Assembly: GCA_964503885.1 (NCBI GenBank)
Contig: CAZDCD010000008.1
Span: 62,001 to 126,000 of the forward strand
Reading direction: 5' to 3'
Source of the DNA: CAZDCD01 sp964503885
GTDB lineage: Bacteria > Bacteroidota > Bacteroidia > Bacteroidales > UBA10428
Length of the DNA: 64,000 bases
The position numbers and the translations under genes were made by a program. A model generated the notes under the pieces. It worked only from the letters and a program-made list of their open reading frames with translations, was not told where the DNA came from and did not search any database. Numbering within the stretch: position 1 is the first letter of the stretch; each line of letters starts with the position of its first letter. This document shows positions 17,454 through 26,580 of the stretch, piece by piece.

Positions 17454-18428
17454 ATGTCTCAACTTGATCAAATAAGAGAACCCGTTAAAAAAGAACTCCA
17501 ACATTTTGAAGAGCATTTCAAAAAAACGGTAAAAAGCAATATTTCATTGCTGAATATTGTAATGAATTATGTACTTCGTACAAAAGGTAAACAAATCAGA
17601 CCGCTGATGGTTTTTCTTATTTCCAGGTTACACGGTACTATCGGTGAATCAAGTTATACTGCTGCAGCGCTTATTGAACTGCTGCACACAGCCACCCTGA
17701 TCCATGATGACGTAGTGGATGAATCTTATGAACGAAGAGGTTTCTTTTCCATTAATGCATTGTGGAAATCAAAGGTTGCAGTCCTTATCGGGGACTATCT
17801 GCTTGCAAAAGGCATGTCATTATCAGTGGAAAACGGGGAATTTGACCTTTTAAAGATCGTTTCGAAAGCAGTACGTGAAATGATCGAAGGTGAATTGCTT
17901 CAAATTCAGAAATCACGAAAACTCAATCTTACTGAATCTGATTATTATGATATTATCAGAAAGAAAACTGCAACTCTTATTGCTGCATGTAGTGCCTGTG
18001 GTGCAAAAGCAGCCGGTGCTGATGATACAATTGTGGAAAAGATGTGGTGCTTTGGTGAACAGGTGGGTATTGCATTTCAGATAAAAGACGATCTCCTCGA
18101 TTACGACCATAACGGGATCACTGGGAAACCATCCGGAAACGATATCAAAGAAAAAAAGTTAACCCTTCCTCTTATATATACCCTTTCCAATAGCAACCAG
18201 TCTGTAAACAATAAAATATTAAAAATCATAAATAAAGACAATAAGAATCCTAAAAAGGTGCAGGATGTTATTGAATTTGTAATTGAAAAAGGTGGAATTG
18301 AATATGCACAAAAGAAGATGATTGAATATAAAGATCAGGCTCTGCTACTGCTCAACGATTACCCCGATTCTCAAATTCTCGAATCGGTTAAGCTACTTTT
18401 AGAATTTATTGTTACCCGAAAAAAGTAG
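17454..18428 (+). CDS. All-trans polyprenyl diphosphate synthase
   Basis: A 324-aa trans-isoprenyl diphosphate synthase that elongates an allylic diphosphate with IPP, in Bacteroidota usually for the menaquinone side chain. The first aspartate-rich motif is HDDVVDESYERRG (about residues 82-94), with the downstream Arg residues that bind diphosphate. The second is QIKDDLLDYD (about 208-217). KGKQIRPLM near residue 45 is the IPP-binding GKxxRP region. Chain length (hepta- or octaprenyl) cannot be read reliably. It converges with uvrC, leaving a 6-bp gap. The 255 bp upstream is very AT-rich. Confidence 0.93.
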   Translation: MSQLDQIREPVKKELQHFEEHFKKTVKSNISLLNIVMNYVLRTKGKQIRPLMVFLISRLHGTIGESSYTAAALIELLHTATLIHDDVVDESYERRGFFSINALWKSKVAVLIGDYLLAKGMSLSVENGEFDLLKIVSKAVREMIEGELLQIQKSRKLNLTESDYYDIIRKKTATLIAACSACGAKAAGADDTIVEKMWCFGEQVGIAFQIKDDLLDYDHNGITGKPSGNDIKEKKLTLPLIYTLSNSNQSVNNKILKIINKDNKNPKKVQDVIEFVIEKGGIEYAQKKMIEYKDQALLLLNDYPDSQILESVKLLLEFIVTRKK

Positions 18429-18434
18429 AGCTCT

Positions 18435-20252
18435 TTACATTAGTTCCTGTTCATGGTAATGATTCCATATAAGTTTGGCTCTCTTTATATCCACTGCCTT
18501 CTCTAGTTCAGATAATTCAGCCTTTTCGATATTTTCGGCATCATGAAAATAGTCCATAAGGACTGATATCGTTTTCTCACCGACTCCGTGAATGGTTTCA
18601 AGACTATGCTTTATTGACGTCTTATTTCGTTTTAACCGGTGAAAATTGATACCGAATCGATGAGCCTCATTCCTGATGTGTTGAATTAATTTCAAACTCG
18701 GTGAATTTTTATTAAGATATAATGGAACTGTATCTCCAGGGAAATAGATTTCTTCCAGTCTCTTCGCAATACCTATAATCGGTATTTTTCCTTCTAACCC
18801 CAATCGTTTTAAGCTTTTTATGGCAGCACTCAATTGCCCTTTTCCACCATCGATAACAATCAACCTGGGAAGACTCTTTTTTTCTTCGATAAGTCGTTTA
18901 TAACGTCGGTAAACGATTTCTTCCATTGTAGCAAAGTCATTTGCACCCTGTACACTTTTTACGTTGAAATGCCTGTATTCTGATTTTTTTGGTTTACCCT
19001 GATAAAAGACTACACAAGCCGCCACGGGATTATGACCCTGGATGTTAGAATTATCAAAACATTCAATATGCCTGGGTTCTTCATCTAACCTTAAATCTTC
19101 TTTCAACTGAATTAAAACGTTTTTTTCTGCTTTCCTGACTACAAATTCTTCTGATTTTCTTTGCTTTTCATGCTTAAATGCTTTGGCATTTCTTAAGGAT
19201 AAATCAATCAATTTTGCTTTTTCTCCTCTTTGAGGAACTTGTATGATACTATCCGGGATTTCATAGTGAACCGGAGTTGAAACAATGATGTTATTTGAAG
19301 TACTACCGAATCTGGCTCTTAATTCAGTGATTGCGAAGAGGAGTAAATCTGAGGTAGATTCCTGAAGTCTTCTCACCAGCTCAACAGTATGTGATTTAAT
19401 AATAGCTCCATCTACAATTTTCAGGTAATTCACATAGGCCGATTTTGTATCATCTATTATAGAAAATACATCCAGATCCTTTATTTTTGGATTTACTACA
19501 GTAGATTTACTTTTGAATTTTTCAAGCAACTCAATTTTGCTTTTTACATTTTCTGCCTGTTCATACTGATATTTGGAAGAAAATTCAGCCATTAAATTTT
19601 TAAGGTAATTGATTACATTTTGAAGATTGCCCTTTAAAAGCTCACGAATCTGAAATATTGTTTCATTATAATCGGCTTCAGATTGAAGGTTTTGACAAGG
19701 CCCTTTACAATTTCCAATATGATATTCAAGACAAACCTTAAATTTCTGGTTTTTAATATTCTCTTCACTTAACAGAAACTTGCAAGTTCTCAGATTGTAT
19801 ATCTGCCTGATGAGATTCAGTAATGTCTTAACCATATATGCAGATGTATATGGACCAAAATATTCCGAACCGTCCTTATTGATTTTGCGGGTAAGAAATA
19901 CTCTCGGAAATCTTTCATTTTTTATACAAATCCATGGAAATGTCTTATCATCTTTTAATAACACATTGTATCGTGGTTTGTATTCCTTTATGAGATTATT
20001 TTCAAGCAGAAGAGCTTCCGATTCATTTTCAACAACAATATGATTTATCTTAACAATTCTTCGAACCAATACGTTCAACTTGTATTTTTCATTTTGTCGT
20101 GCCGTAAAATATGAAGACACTCTTTTTCGCAGGTTTTTGGCTTTACCAATATAAATAATATTCCCATGCTCATCAAAAAATTGATAGACACCCGGCGTTT
20201 CGGGTAATGCTAACGCATCTTCCCGAATAGTATTCTGTGAATTTGCAGACAC
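18435..20252 (-). CDS. uvrC: Excinuclease ABC subunit C
   Basis: UvrC makes both incisions in nucleotide excision repair after UvrA/UvrB damage recognition. The 605-aa product has an N-terminal GIY-YIG nuclease (about residues 16-95; PGVYQFFDE and IIYIGKAKNLRKRV), a UVR coiled motif for UvrB contact (about 205-240), the RNase H-like C-terminal nuclease (IECFDNSNIQGHNPVAACVVF and VIDGGKGQLSAA) and a terminal tandem HhH (LETIHGVGEKTISVLMDYF). The start is GTG (20250-20252). It lies downstream of mnmG on the same strand, separated by a spacer with two parS-like sites. Confidence 0.97.
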   Translation of the reverse strand: MSANSQNTIREDALALPETPGVYQFFDEHGNIIYIGKAKNLRKRVSSYFTARQNEKYKLNVLVRRIVKINHIVVENESEALLLENNLIKEYKPRYNVLLKDDKTFPWICIKNERFPRVFLTRKINKDGSEYFGPYTSAYMVKTLLNLIRQIYNLRTCKFLLSEENIKNQKFKVCLEYHIGNCKGPCQNLQSEADYNETIFQIRELLKGNLQNVINYLKNLMAEFSSKYQYEQAENVKSKIELLEKFKSKSTVVNPKIKDLDVFSIIDDTKSAYVNYLKIVDGAIIKSHTVELVRRLQESTSDLLLFAITELRARFGSTSNNIIVSTPVHYEIPDSIIQVPQRGEKAKLIDLSLRNAKAFKHEKQRKSEEFVVRKAEKNVLIQLKEDLRLDEEPRHIECFDNSNIQGHNPVAACVVFYQGKPKKSEYRHFNVKSVQGANDFATMEEIVYRRYKRLIEEKKSLPRLIVIDGGKGQLSAAIKSLKRLGLEGKIPIIGIAKRLEEIYFPGDTVPLYLNKNSPSLKLIQHIRNEAHRFGINFHRLKRNKTSIKHSLETIHGVGEKTISVLMDYFHDAENIEKAELSELEKAVDIKRAKLIWNHYHEQELM

Positions 20253-20288
20253 CTGGATAACTTAATTGTCAATATTCATTTGATATGA

Positions 20289-20304
20289 TGTTCCACGTGG
20301 AACA
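20289..20304. promoter_or_regulatory. parS-like ParB binding site (copy 1)
   Basis: TGTTCCACGTGGAACA is a perfect 16-bp palindrome and a two-base variant of the classical parS TGTTTCACGTGAAACA. It is in the uvrC-mnmG spacer, 39 bp centre to centre from a second copy. parS sites nucleate ParB (Spo0J) and mark the origin-proximal region. Identification is by motif only. Confidence 0.8.
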
Positions 20305-20327
20305 ACTATCTAAAAATTGTTTCTAAG

Positions 20328-20343
20328 TGTTCCACGTGGAACT
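20328..20343. promoter_or_regulatory. parS-like ParB binding site (copy 2)
   Basis: TGTTCCACGTGGAACT differs from copy 1 only in the last base. Its right end overlaps the mnmG stop codon (20342-20344), so the site is partly within the gene boundary. Two near-identical sites 39 bp apart are unlikely by chance. Confidence 0.77.
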
Positions 20344-22210
20344 ATCTTCCAATATGTGCCAATAAAACATTGATATCGGATGGTGAAACACCAGATATGC
20401 GAGAAGCTTGTCCTATAGTTTTTGGTTTAAATCTTTTTAATTTTTGTCGTGCCTCGGTTGATATAGCCTTTAAATTAGAAAAATCTATGCTATCATTAAT
20501 TTCTACCAATTCCAATCTCTTCAGTTTTTCAGCTATAATTCTTTCCCGTTCAAAGTAACCGTTGTATTTTATCTCCGTTTCTATAGATTCGTACAGTTCT
20601 TCATGATTTCCTCCCAGTTTACTGTTTATCCCGTCAAAAATTTCTAATTCCTTTAATGCATCAGTCAATCTTACCTGGGGTCGTAATATCAATTCTATCA
20701 GCTTTTCCTTTTGCCTGATCATTGATGTCCCTTTTCTTTCCAGGTATGGATTTATATCTTCAGGAATTACAGAATATTCCTTCAACACTTTAAATATAAG
20801 TTCTTTATTCTTCTTTTTATGAAGAAATAGCTTAAGCCTTTTTTTTTCAGCCAGTCCTATTTCAACAGAACGTTCTGTAAGTCTTTCATCTGCATTATCC
20901 TGTCTTAACAACAATCTAAATTCTGCCCTGGAAGTAAACATACGATAGGGTTCATCTACACCTTTGGTTATTAAATCATCGATTAAAACGCCAATATAGG
21001 ATTCATCCCGTGCTAAAATAAATTTATTCTTATGTTGTAGTTTTAAGGCAGCATTTATTCCTGCAATAATCCCCTGGCCCGCTGCCTCCTCGTAACCGGT
21101 AGTACCATTGATCTGTCCTGCAAAAAAAAGATTTTCGATCTTTTTTGTTTCCAATGTTTCGTATAACTGATCGGGTGGATAAAAATCATATTCTATTGCA
21201 TAACCAGGTCTAAAAATTTTTATATGTTCCAAACCCTGTATACTTCTTAACGCATTATACTGAATATCCCATGGAAGCGATGATGAAAATCCGTTTACAT
21301 AATATTCAATCGTATTTTCACCTTCAGGCTCCAAAAATAATTGATGTGATTCCTTTGAAGCAAAAGTTACCACTTTATCTTCAATGCTTGGACAATATCT
21401 CGGACCAATGCTATTTATAGTTCCATTATACAACGGCGAATCTTTAAAGCCTTTTTCTATAATTCTGTGCGTATTCTTGTTTGTATATGTAATGTAACAA
21501 GAATAATTTGTTTTGATATTTTTCTCTGTCAGGTAGGAAAACTTCCCTCCATTTTCATCGCCCTTTTGTTCAATCAGTCCATTAAACTCTATTGTTCTAC
21601 CATCAATTCGTGCAGGTGTTCCTGTTTTCATTCTACCGACAATAAACCCGTTTTTCCTTAATTGCTCAGAGATTCCGTAAGATGCCTTTTCTGATATTCT
21701 TCCGCCTTTTAAGGTAGTTCTACCGATGTGAATTAATCCATTTTCAAACGTACCATTTGTTAAAATCACAAACTCAGAATAAAATTGAATTCCTGTAAGA
21801 GTTACTACTCCTTTAACAACTTCAGATTCTATAATTAATTGTTTTACAGTATCTTGCCACAAATCTATATTCCTATTTGATTCAATTATTTTCCTCCATT
21901 CTATTGAAAACTTCATTCTGTCGCACTGAGCGCGCGGACTCCACATCGCCGGTCCTTTTGATTTGTTCAGCATCCTGAATTGAATCATGGATCTGTCTGT
22001 TACAATTCCGGAATAACCACCCAATGCATCTATTTCTCTAACAATCTGTCCTTTTGCAATTCCACCCATAGCAGGATTGCATGACATTCGTGCAATCTTG
22101 GTCATATCCATTGTAATCAACATAACTTTAGCACCAAGATTAGCTGCAGCGGACGCTGCCTCACACCCTGCGTGCCCTGCCCCCACAACTATGATATCAT
22201 ATTTTTGCAT
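20342..22210 (-). CDS. mnmG: tRNA uridine-5-carboxymethylaminomethyl modification enzyme, FAD subunit
   Basis: MnmG with MnmE installs the cmnm5 group on the wobble U34 of tRNAs. The 622-aa length is normal. Features: FAD Rossmann motif VVGAGHAGCEAASAA (about residues 7-21), signature GPRYCPSIEDKVVTF (about 267-281) and AGQINGTTGYEEAAGQG (about 363-379), then the helical C-terminal domain that docks MnmE and tRNA (EARQKLKRFKPKTIGQASRI). It is also known as gidA, a gene often found near the origin of replication, which fits the parS-like sites just past its stop. ybeY lies 33 bp upstream on the same strand. Confidence 0.98.
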   Translation of the reverse strand: MQKYDIIVVGAGHAGCEAASAAANLGAKVMLITMDMTKIARMSCNPAMGGIAKGQIVREIDALGGYSGIVTDRSMIQFRMLNKSKGPAMWSPRAQCDRMKFSIEWRKIIESNRNIDLWQDTVKQLIIESEVVKGVVTLTGIQFYSEFVILTNGTFENGLIHIGRTTLKGGRISEKASYGISEQLRKNGFIVGRMKTGTPARIDGRTIEFNGLIEQKGDENGGKFSYLTEKNIKTNYSCYITYTNKNTHRIIEKGFKDSPLYNGTINSIGPRYCPSIEDKVVTFASKESHQLFLEPEGENTIEYYVNGFSSSLPWDIQYNALRSIQGLEHIKIFRPGYAIEYDFYPPDQLYETLETKKIENLFFAGQINGTTGYEEAAGQGIIAGINAALKLQHKNKFILARDESYIGVLIDDLITKGVDEPYRMFTSRAEFRLLLRQDNADERLTERSVEIGLAEKKRLKLFLHKKKNKELIFKVLKEYSVIPEDINPYLERKGTSMIRQKEKLIELILRPQVRLTDALKELEIFDGINSKLGGNHEELYESIETEIKYNGYFERERIIAEKLKRLELVEINDSIDFSNLKAISTEARQKLKRFKPKTIGQASRISGVSPSDINVLLAHIGR

Positions 22211-22243
22211 AATTACATCTACACATGTATATACATCGATCCA

Positions 22244-22675
22244 TTAATCAGACAGCAAATTTAATTCTTTTAAATAAAAATTTTCTCTTCGCGTCATTCT
22301 ATATTTTTCGTCTTCCGTATTATCTTTAAATCCGACCAGATGAAGAAAGCCATGGATTATAACTCTGTAAAACTCCTTTCCGAAATCTCCCCCGGAATAG
22401 AGCGACGAATTACTTTTAACTCTCTCAAGACTAATGAATATATTACCATCTATGCATTCCTTGAAATATTCAGGAAAAGTAATAACGTCAGTAAAATAAT
22501 CGTGGTTCAGGAAATTTTTATTGATATGTCTCAGGTAAGAATCCGATGTTAAAACAATGTCGATATTGCGAAACCTTCTATTCTCATATTTCTCAATTGA
22601 CCTGGCGATCAAGTAAATTAATTCCTTTTTAATGCCCTTTTCCTTACTTTCTATAAACGAAAAACCTATTTTCAA
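22244..22675 (-). CDS. ybeY: Endoribonuclease YbeY (16S rRNA maturation)
   Basis: A 143-aa single-strand RNase involved in 16S rRNA 3'-end processing and ribosome quality control. The zinc motif region reads HGFLHLVGFKDNTEDE (about residues 109-124), and DVITFPEYF (about 63-71) is the usual central segment. In the canonical H-G-x-L-H-L-x-G-Y-D-H motif the third His would follow the Asp, and here it is Asn. Loss of that ligand occurs in other Bacteroidota YbeY proteins from memory, so it may be lineage-typical. The gene directly abuts the upstream ATPase gene (no spacer). Confidence 0.92.
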   Translation of the reverse strand: MKIGFSFIESKEKGIKKELIYLIARSIEKYENRRFRNIDIVLTSDSYLRHINKNFLNHDYFTDVITFPEYFKECIDGNIFISLERVKSNSSLYSGGDFGKEFYRVIIHGFLHLVGFKDNTEDEKYRMTRRENFYLKELNLLSD

Positions 22676-23077
22676 TCATTGTATTAATTTAAATTCCAGT
22701 TCAACAGAGGCTCCATTGCGAGTGAATTCCATACCATCCGATAGCTTCTCCATCAAAAAAATTCCTCTTCCATTTACATTTTCTATATTTTCCGGAGAAG
22801 TCGGATCGGGAATATTCTTATAATCAAATCCGTCTCCTTCATCATCCACCTTTATCTTAAGATTATTTCCTACCTTTTTGATAATAATATTTACCAGCTT
22901 ATTTTCATCCAGCTTATTTCCATGAAGAATAGCATTATTTGCAGCTTCTAATGCAGCAATAAGAATATTTCCGTAAATATCGGCACTTATACTCATTTCA
23001 GTAGATAAATCATCAACAAGTTTCTCAACTTTCCTAAGATTCTCTATCTTAGACGCTATCTTAAACGCTCTTTCCAT
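22676..23077 (-). CDS. RsbW-like anti-sigma serine kinase/ATPase
   Basis: A 133-aa GHKL-fold ATPase similar to anti-sigma factor kinases RsbW/SpoIIAB. The N-box is EAANNAILHGN (about residues 44-54), G1 is DDEGDGFDY (about 78-86), and G2 is GRGIFLMEKLSD (about 102-113). These proteins bind ATP and switch partners by phosphorylating an anti-sigma antagonist (STAS protein), but no STAS or sigma gene is adjacent. It abuts ybeY and is transcribed with it. A partner-switch regulator role is inferred from family only. Confidence 0.87.
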   Translation of the reverse strand: MERAFKIASKIENLRKVEKLVDDLSTEMSISADIYGNILIAALEAANNAILHGNKLDENKLVNIIIKKVGNNLKIKVDDEGDGFDYKNIPDPTSPENIENVNGRGIFLMEKLSDGMEFTRNGASVELEFKLIQ

Positions 23078-23194
23078 TAATTTCTAATTTTGGATTTTGC
23101 TAAGTATCCTTTTATACTTCAAAACGCCAAATTTGTTACTAAATTAATCAATAAAAAAATCAAATAGCCAAAAATATAATCTTTTTAATCCCTG

Positions 23195-24418
23195 CTATTT
23201 GCTTAACCAAATTTCAGGATTATTTCTCTCTTTATCTTTCCACACCTGAAAATGAAGCACTGTTTCATTTTTATCATAGTCAGTAAATATCTTCCCGATT
23301 TTTTGCTTTGTTGATACTTTTTCACCTTCCTTAACATATACCTTTATAAGATTATTATATAACGAATAATAATTACCATGTTTTATTAAAACCGTAAAAT
23401 TTGAACCTGGAAATGAGAAAATTTTTGTAACTATTCCATCAAACACAGCCCTTGCATCCTCATTTTCAACAGTTCTGATAAATATACCATCGTTTCGTAT
23501 ATCAACATTTTGAAATACCGGATGCTTTTGAATACCGAAATGACCTGTAATGATACCCTGTGCTGTTGGCCAAGGTAATTTTCCTTTATTTTTTTCAAAT
23601 TCACCTGATAAAACTTTTTCTTCCGGTGTCAAGGCTGCGAAAGAGCCAACAGTTCCTTTTTTCTTATTTTCCGCATCAATTAATCTCAGAATTTCAGCAG
23701 AAAGCAGTTCGTCGTTTCTTCGTTTTTCCTCTAACTCTTTTAATAATTCACCCTCCTTTCTTTTAAGTTTTTTTATTAAACTATCTTTTTCATTTCCTTC
23801 ATTTATCAGACCAATTCTCTCTGAATCACGACTTTTTATCAATGCCTCCTTTTGATTTTTTTGAGCCTCCAGCTCATCCTGCTTTTTTACCAAAACCTTT
23901 TCATAGGCAAGAATTAGTTTTTTCTGTTTCTTTTTATATTCTGTATACATCTGTATGTATTTAGTACGTTTGTACGCCTGATTAAAACTTTCAGATGCCA
24001 AAAGAAACATTAAAATATTTTGCTCCTTTCTGCTTTTATATGCCTGATAAATAAGCCGAGCATACTCCATTTTTAGATTTTTTAAATCATTTCTAAGTGA
24101 CGTAATTAATTTTTCATTTTCATTTTGTTCCTTTTCTATTTCCTCAATTTCCTTTGTTAATTCTTTAATGTAGGTATTTCTTAATTCTATTTTCTTCCTT
24201 ATTAAATTCAACATTGAAAGGGATTCTGTCTTTTTGTTTCTTGTTTCTTCGACAAGCCTTTCAGTTATTTCAATATCCTTTCTTGTCTGGTCGCGTTGTT
24301 TCCTTAATTCCACAGATTTCTGGCAAAATGCAGTAATACAAATGGCACATAACGCAAAAAACAATGTTATCAGCCGGTATATCTTAAATTCCGTAATTAT
24401 ATTCAGGAACGTACTCAT
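23195..24418 (-). CDS. EnvC-like murein hydrolase activator (degenerate M23 domain)
   Basis: A 407-aa exported protein. It has an N-terminal signal or anchor (about residues 12-32), a very long coiled coil (about 35-265, built of Lys/Glu-rich heptads) and a C-terminal LytM/M23 fold (about 285-405; GIITGHFGIQKHP, IKHGNYYSLYNNL). The metal ligands of active M23 peptidases are not conserved: the HxxxD region reads NVDIRNDG and the HxH region reads LHFQVW. It should therefore activate amidases rather than cut peptidoglycan, as EnvC does. Its start overlaps the stop of the TPR gene by 4 bp (ATGA-type), so the two are coupled. A role in daughter cell separation is inferred. Confidence 0.9.
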   Translation of the reverse strand: MSTFLNIITEFKIYRLITLFFALCAICITAFCQKSVELRKQRDQTRKDIEITERLVEETRNKKTESLSMLNLIRKKIELRNTYIKELTKEIEEIEKEQNENEKLITSLRNDLKNLKMEYARLIYQAYKSRKEQNILMFLLASESFNQAYKRTKYIQMYTEYKKKQKKLILAYEKVLVKKQDELEAQKNQKEALIKSRDSERIGLINEGNEKDSLIKKLKRKEGELLKELEEKRRNDELLSAEILRLIDAENKKKGTVGSFAALTPEEKVLSGEFEKNKGKLPWPTAQGIITGHFGIQKHPVFQNVDIRNDGIFIRTVENEDARAVFDGIVTKIFSFPGSNFTVLIKHGNYYSLYNNLIKVYVKEGEKVSTKQKIGKIFTDYDKNETVLHFQVWKDKERNNPEIWLSK

Positions 24419-26145
24419 TTTTTATCTTGTAAAAGCTCAATTTGTCCTTTTATCGTGTCATTTTCTCCATCGATTTTTGAAGCCTTCCTGAAAACCTCCA
24501 ATGCTTCTCTCCTTTTATTTAACTTTATCAATATTTCTCCATAATGTTGAAGAATTTCGGTATTTTGGGCCTTATTATATTTAATGGCTTTTTCAATGTA
24601 GCGTTTTGCTTGTTTAATTAATCCCATTTTAAATAAAATCCATCCGTATGTATCAAGATACGTAGAATTGTCGGGATCATTTGTTAGTGTATTTTTACTT
24701 AATTCTTTTGCCCTGAGTAAATTTACCTCTCTCAAAGACAAATAATAGCTGTAATTATTTTTAAGCAGATCGTTGTTTTTATCCGTTAAAATTGCTTTCT
24801 CAAAATAATAATCACTGCTGTCATTCTTACCCATATCTTTATAGGTTTCAGCTATAAATCCATAAATTTGCGCTCTTTTTTTAATATCAGATGTTAATAT
24901 TTCAGCCGCTTTAAAGCTCACAATTGCATCCTCCTTCTCACCCTTTCCGGCTAATGCTAATCCTTTAAAAACAAATATATTTTGATTTCCCCCAAATTTT
25001 ATTGTTGCCTTATCGGAATATGCAATCACCGAATCATTTCTTCCAAGAACATTTTCAGTATAAATAATTCTTTCCCATATCGAATATTCATCAGGATTGT
25101 TCTTTAGCAACAGTTTTAAATCTTTTGATACTATATCATAATTTTCTAATTTAGTATTCAGATCTACACTTAAAGTAATCAAATCTATATCTTCACCATA
25201 TTCCAGCTTAGCAATTTTAATATATTGTTCAATATCAAGACCCTTAGATTCCAGTTGTAAGCATTTTTCAATAAAACTATATAGAATTCCTATTTTTTTG
25301 CTTTTTTCGATCTCCGGATCCATAAAAATTTTTTTGAATACCGAATCTGCCTTGTTGCCATTTCCTGATTGCAATAAGAAGTCTCCATAAGATAGCAAAA
25401 GCCTGATATCTTCAGGATGATCATGTAAAACAGCAAGGTATTGCTTCTTGGCTCTACTAAAAAATCCAAGCTGAACAAAATCTTCTGCAAGCAATCCTTT
25501 AAAATCAAGGTTATCAGAATACATTTCTGAACCTTTATCCAGAATATCTATAGCTCTTTTCTTTCTTCCTAAATTTTTGTAAACATCATGAGTTAAAAAT
25601 AGTATTCGTTCATTAATTCCATATTCCTTTGTTATAGCTTTTGCTATCTTTAAAGCCTTCTTAAATTCTTTTGCTTCATTATATAACAAAGCAAGGTTAT
25701 ACCAATTTTCAACATTTCCTGTATTCAGCTTCACAATTTTCCTATAAACCAATATCGTACTGTCAAGATTATGGCTAAGCTGATACAATGAAGCAAGGTG
25801 ATACAAATACCAAATATTTTGTTTATCGTTTTTAATTGCAATCCTGGCAAATACTTTGGCTGACTCAATATTGCCAGTCCTCATTAATATATTTGAAACC
25901 TGGAAATAAGCTGCCGAATTTTTTGGATTATGTTGAATACATATCTGATACAATTTTAAGGCATCACTGAAGTCACTGAAAAGCGCCATTTTAGTGGCTT
26001 CTGTAAATGCATAATAATATTCCAATTCCGTCACCTGATTATCAAAAGGAGATTTACTATCTTTTTGACCTCTTTTAATAACTCCGCACCTGCAAATTAT
26101 TAGTAGTAGTAGTAATAAAAATGCAATTTTTTTAATCGTTTTCAT
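24415..26145 (-). CDS. Tetratricopeptide-repeat (lipo)protein
   Basis: A 576-aa protein of about twelve TPR-like helical hairpins (for example AAYFQVSNILMRTGNIESAK and YLYHLASLYQL). The N-terminus is a hydrophobic signal with Cys residues at LLLLLIICRCG, a plausible but non-classical Bacteroidota lipobox, so it may be an envelope lipoprotein. The neighbours dut (3 bp upstream) and the EnvC-like gene (overlapping) form one leftward operon with the flippase. TPRs mediate protein-protein contacts; a partner in envelope or divisome assembly is suggested only by linkage to EnvC. Confidence 0.87.
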   Translation of the reverse strand: MKTIKKIAFLLLLLLIICRCGVIKRGQKDSKSPFDNQVTELEYYYAFTEATKMALFSDFSDALKLYQICIQHNPKNSAAYFQVSNILMRTGNIESAKVFARIAIKNDKQNIWYLYHLASLYQLSHNLDSTILVYRKIVKLNTGNVENWYNLALLYNEAKEFKKALKIAKAITKEYGINERILFLTHDVYKNLGRKKRAIDILDKGSEMYSDNLDFKGLLAEDFVQLGFFSRAKKQYLAVLHDHPEDIRLLLSYGDFLLQSGNGNKADSVFKKIFMDPEIEKSKKIGILYSFIEKCLQLESKGLDIEQYIKIAKLEYGEDIDLITLSVDLNTKLENYDIVSKDLKLLLKNNPDEYSIWERIIYTENVLGRNDSVIAYSDKATIKFGGNQNIFVFKGLALAGKGEKEDAIVSFKAAEILTSDIKKRAQIYGFIAETYKDMGKNDSSDYYFEKAILTDKNNDLLKNNYSYYLSLREVNLLRAKELSKNTLTNDPDNSTYLDTYGWILFKMGLIKQAKRYIEKAIKYNKAQNTEILQHYGEILIKLNKRREALEVFRKASKIDGENDTIKGQIELLQDKK

Positions 26146-26148
26146 TAT

Positions 26149-26580
26149 TTATTTACCAGTATGTCCAAAGCCTCCTTCACCTCTTTGAGTTTCATCTAGA
26201 ATTTGAACCGGTAACCATTCAGCCCTTTCATGCTTTGCTATAATCATCTGGCAAATTCTTTCTCCATCATTCACAACAAAACTCTCGTTTGAAAGGTTTA
26301 CCAATATTACTTTAATCTCACCCCTATAATCAGCATCAATCGTACCCGGTGTATTTAATACAGAAATCCCAAATTTTATTGCCAAACCACTTCTTGGCCT
26401 AATTTGAGCTTCAAAACCTTCAGGTAATTGAATATGAAGTCCAGTCGGAATAATAGTACGTTCAAGCGGCTTTATAACAATAGGCTCATCGACATTTGCC
26501 CTGATATCGATTCCGGCAGCATGTATTGTGCTGTATTCCGGTAAAGGATGTTTTGATTTATTTATAATTTTAATGATCAT
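26149..26580 (-). CDS. dut: dUTP diphosphatase
   Basis: A 143-aa trimeric dUTPase that converts dUTP to dUMP, keeping uracil out of DNA and supplying dTMP synthesis. All five motifs are present: AGIDIRANVD (motif 1), PRSGLAIKFG (2), NTPGTIDADYRGEIKVILVNL split around 77-97 (3), GERICQMIIAKH (4) and the C-terminal flexible RGEGGFGHTG (5), where His stands in the usual Ser position. Its start overlaps the flippase gene end by 11 bp. Confidence 0.97.
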   Translation of the reverse strand: MIIKIINKSKHPLPEYSTIHAAGIDIRANVDEPIVIKPLERTIIPTGLHIQLPEGFEAQIRPRSGLAIKFGISVLNTPGTIDADYRGEIKVILVNLSNESFVVNDGERICQMIIAKHERAEWLPVQILDETQRGEGGFGHTGK

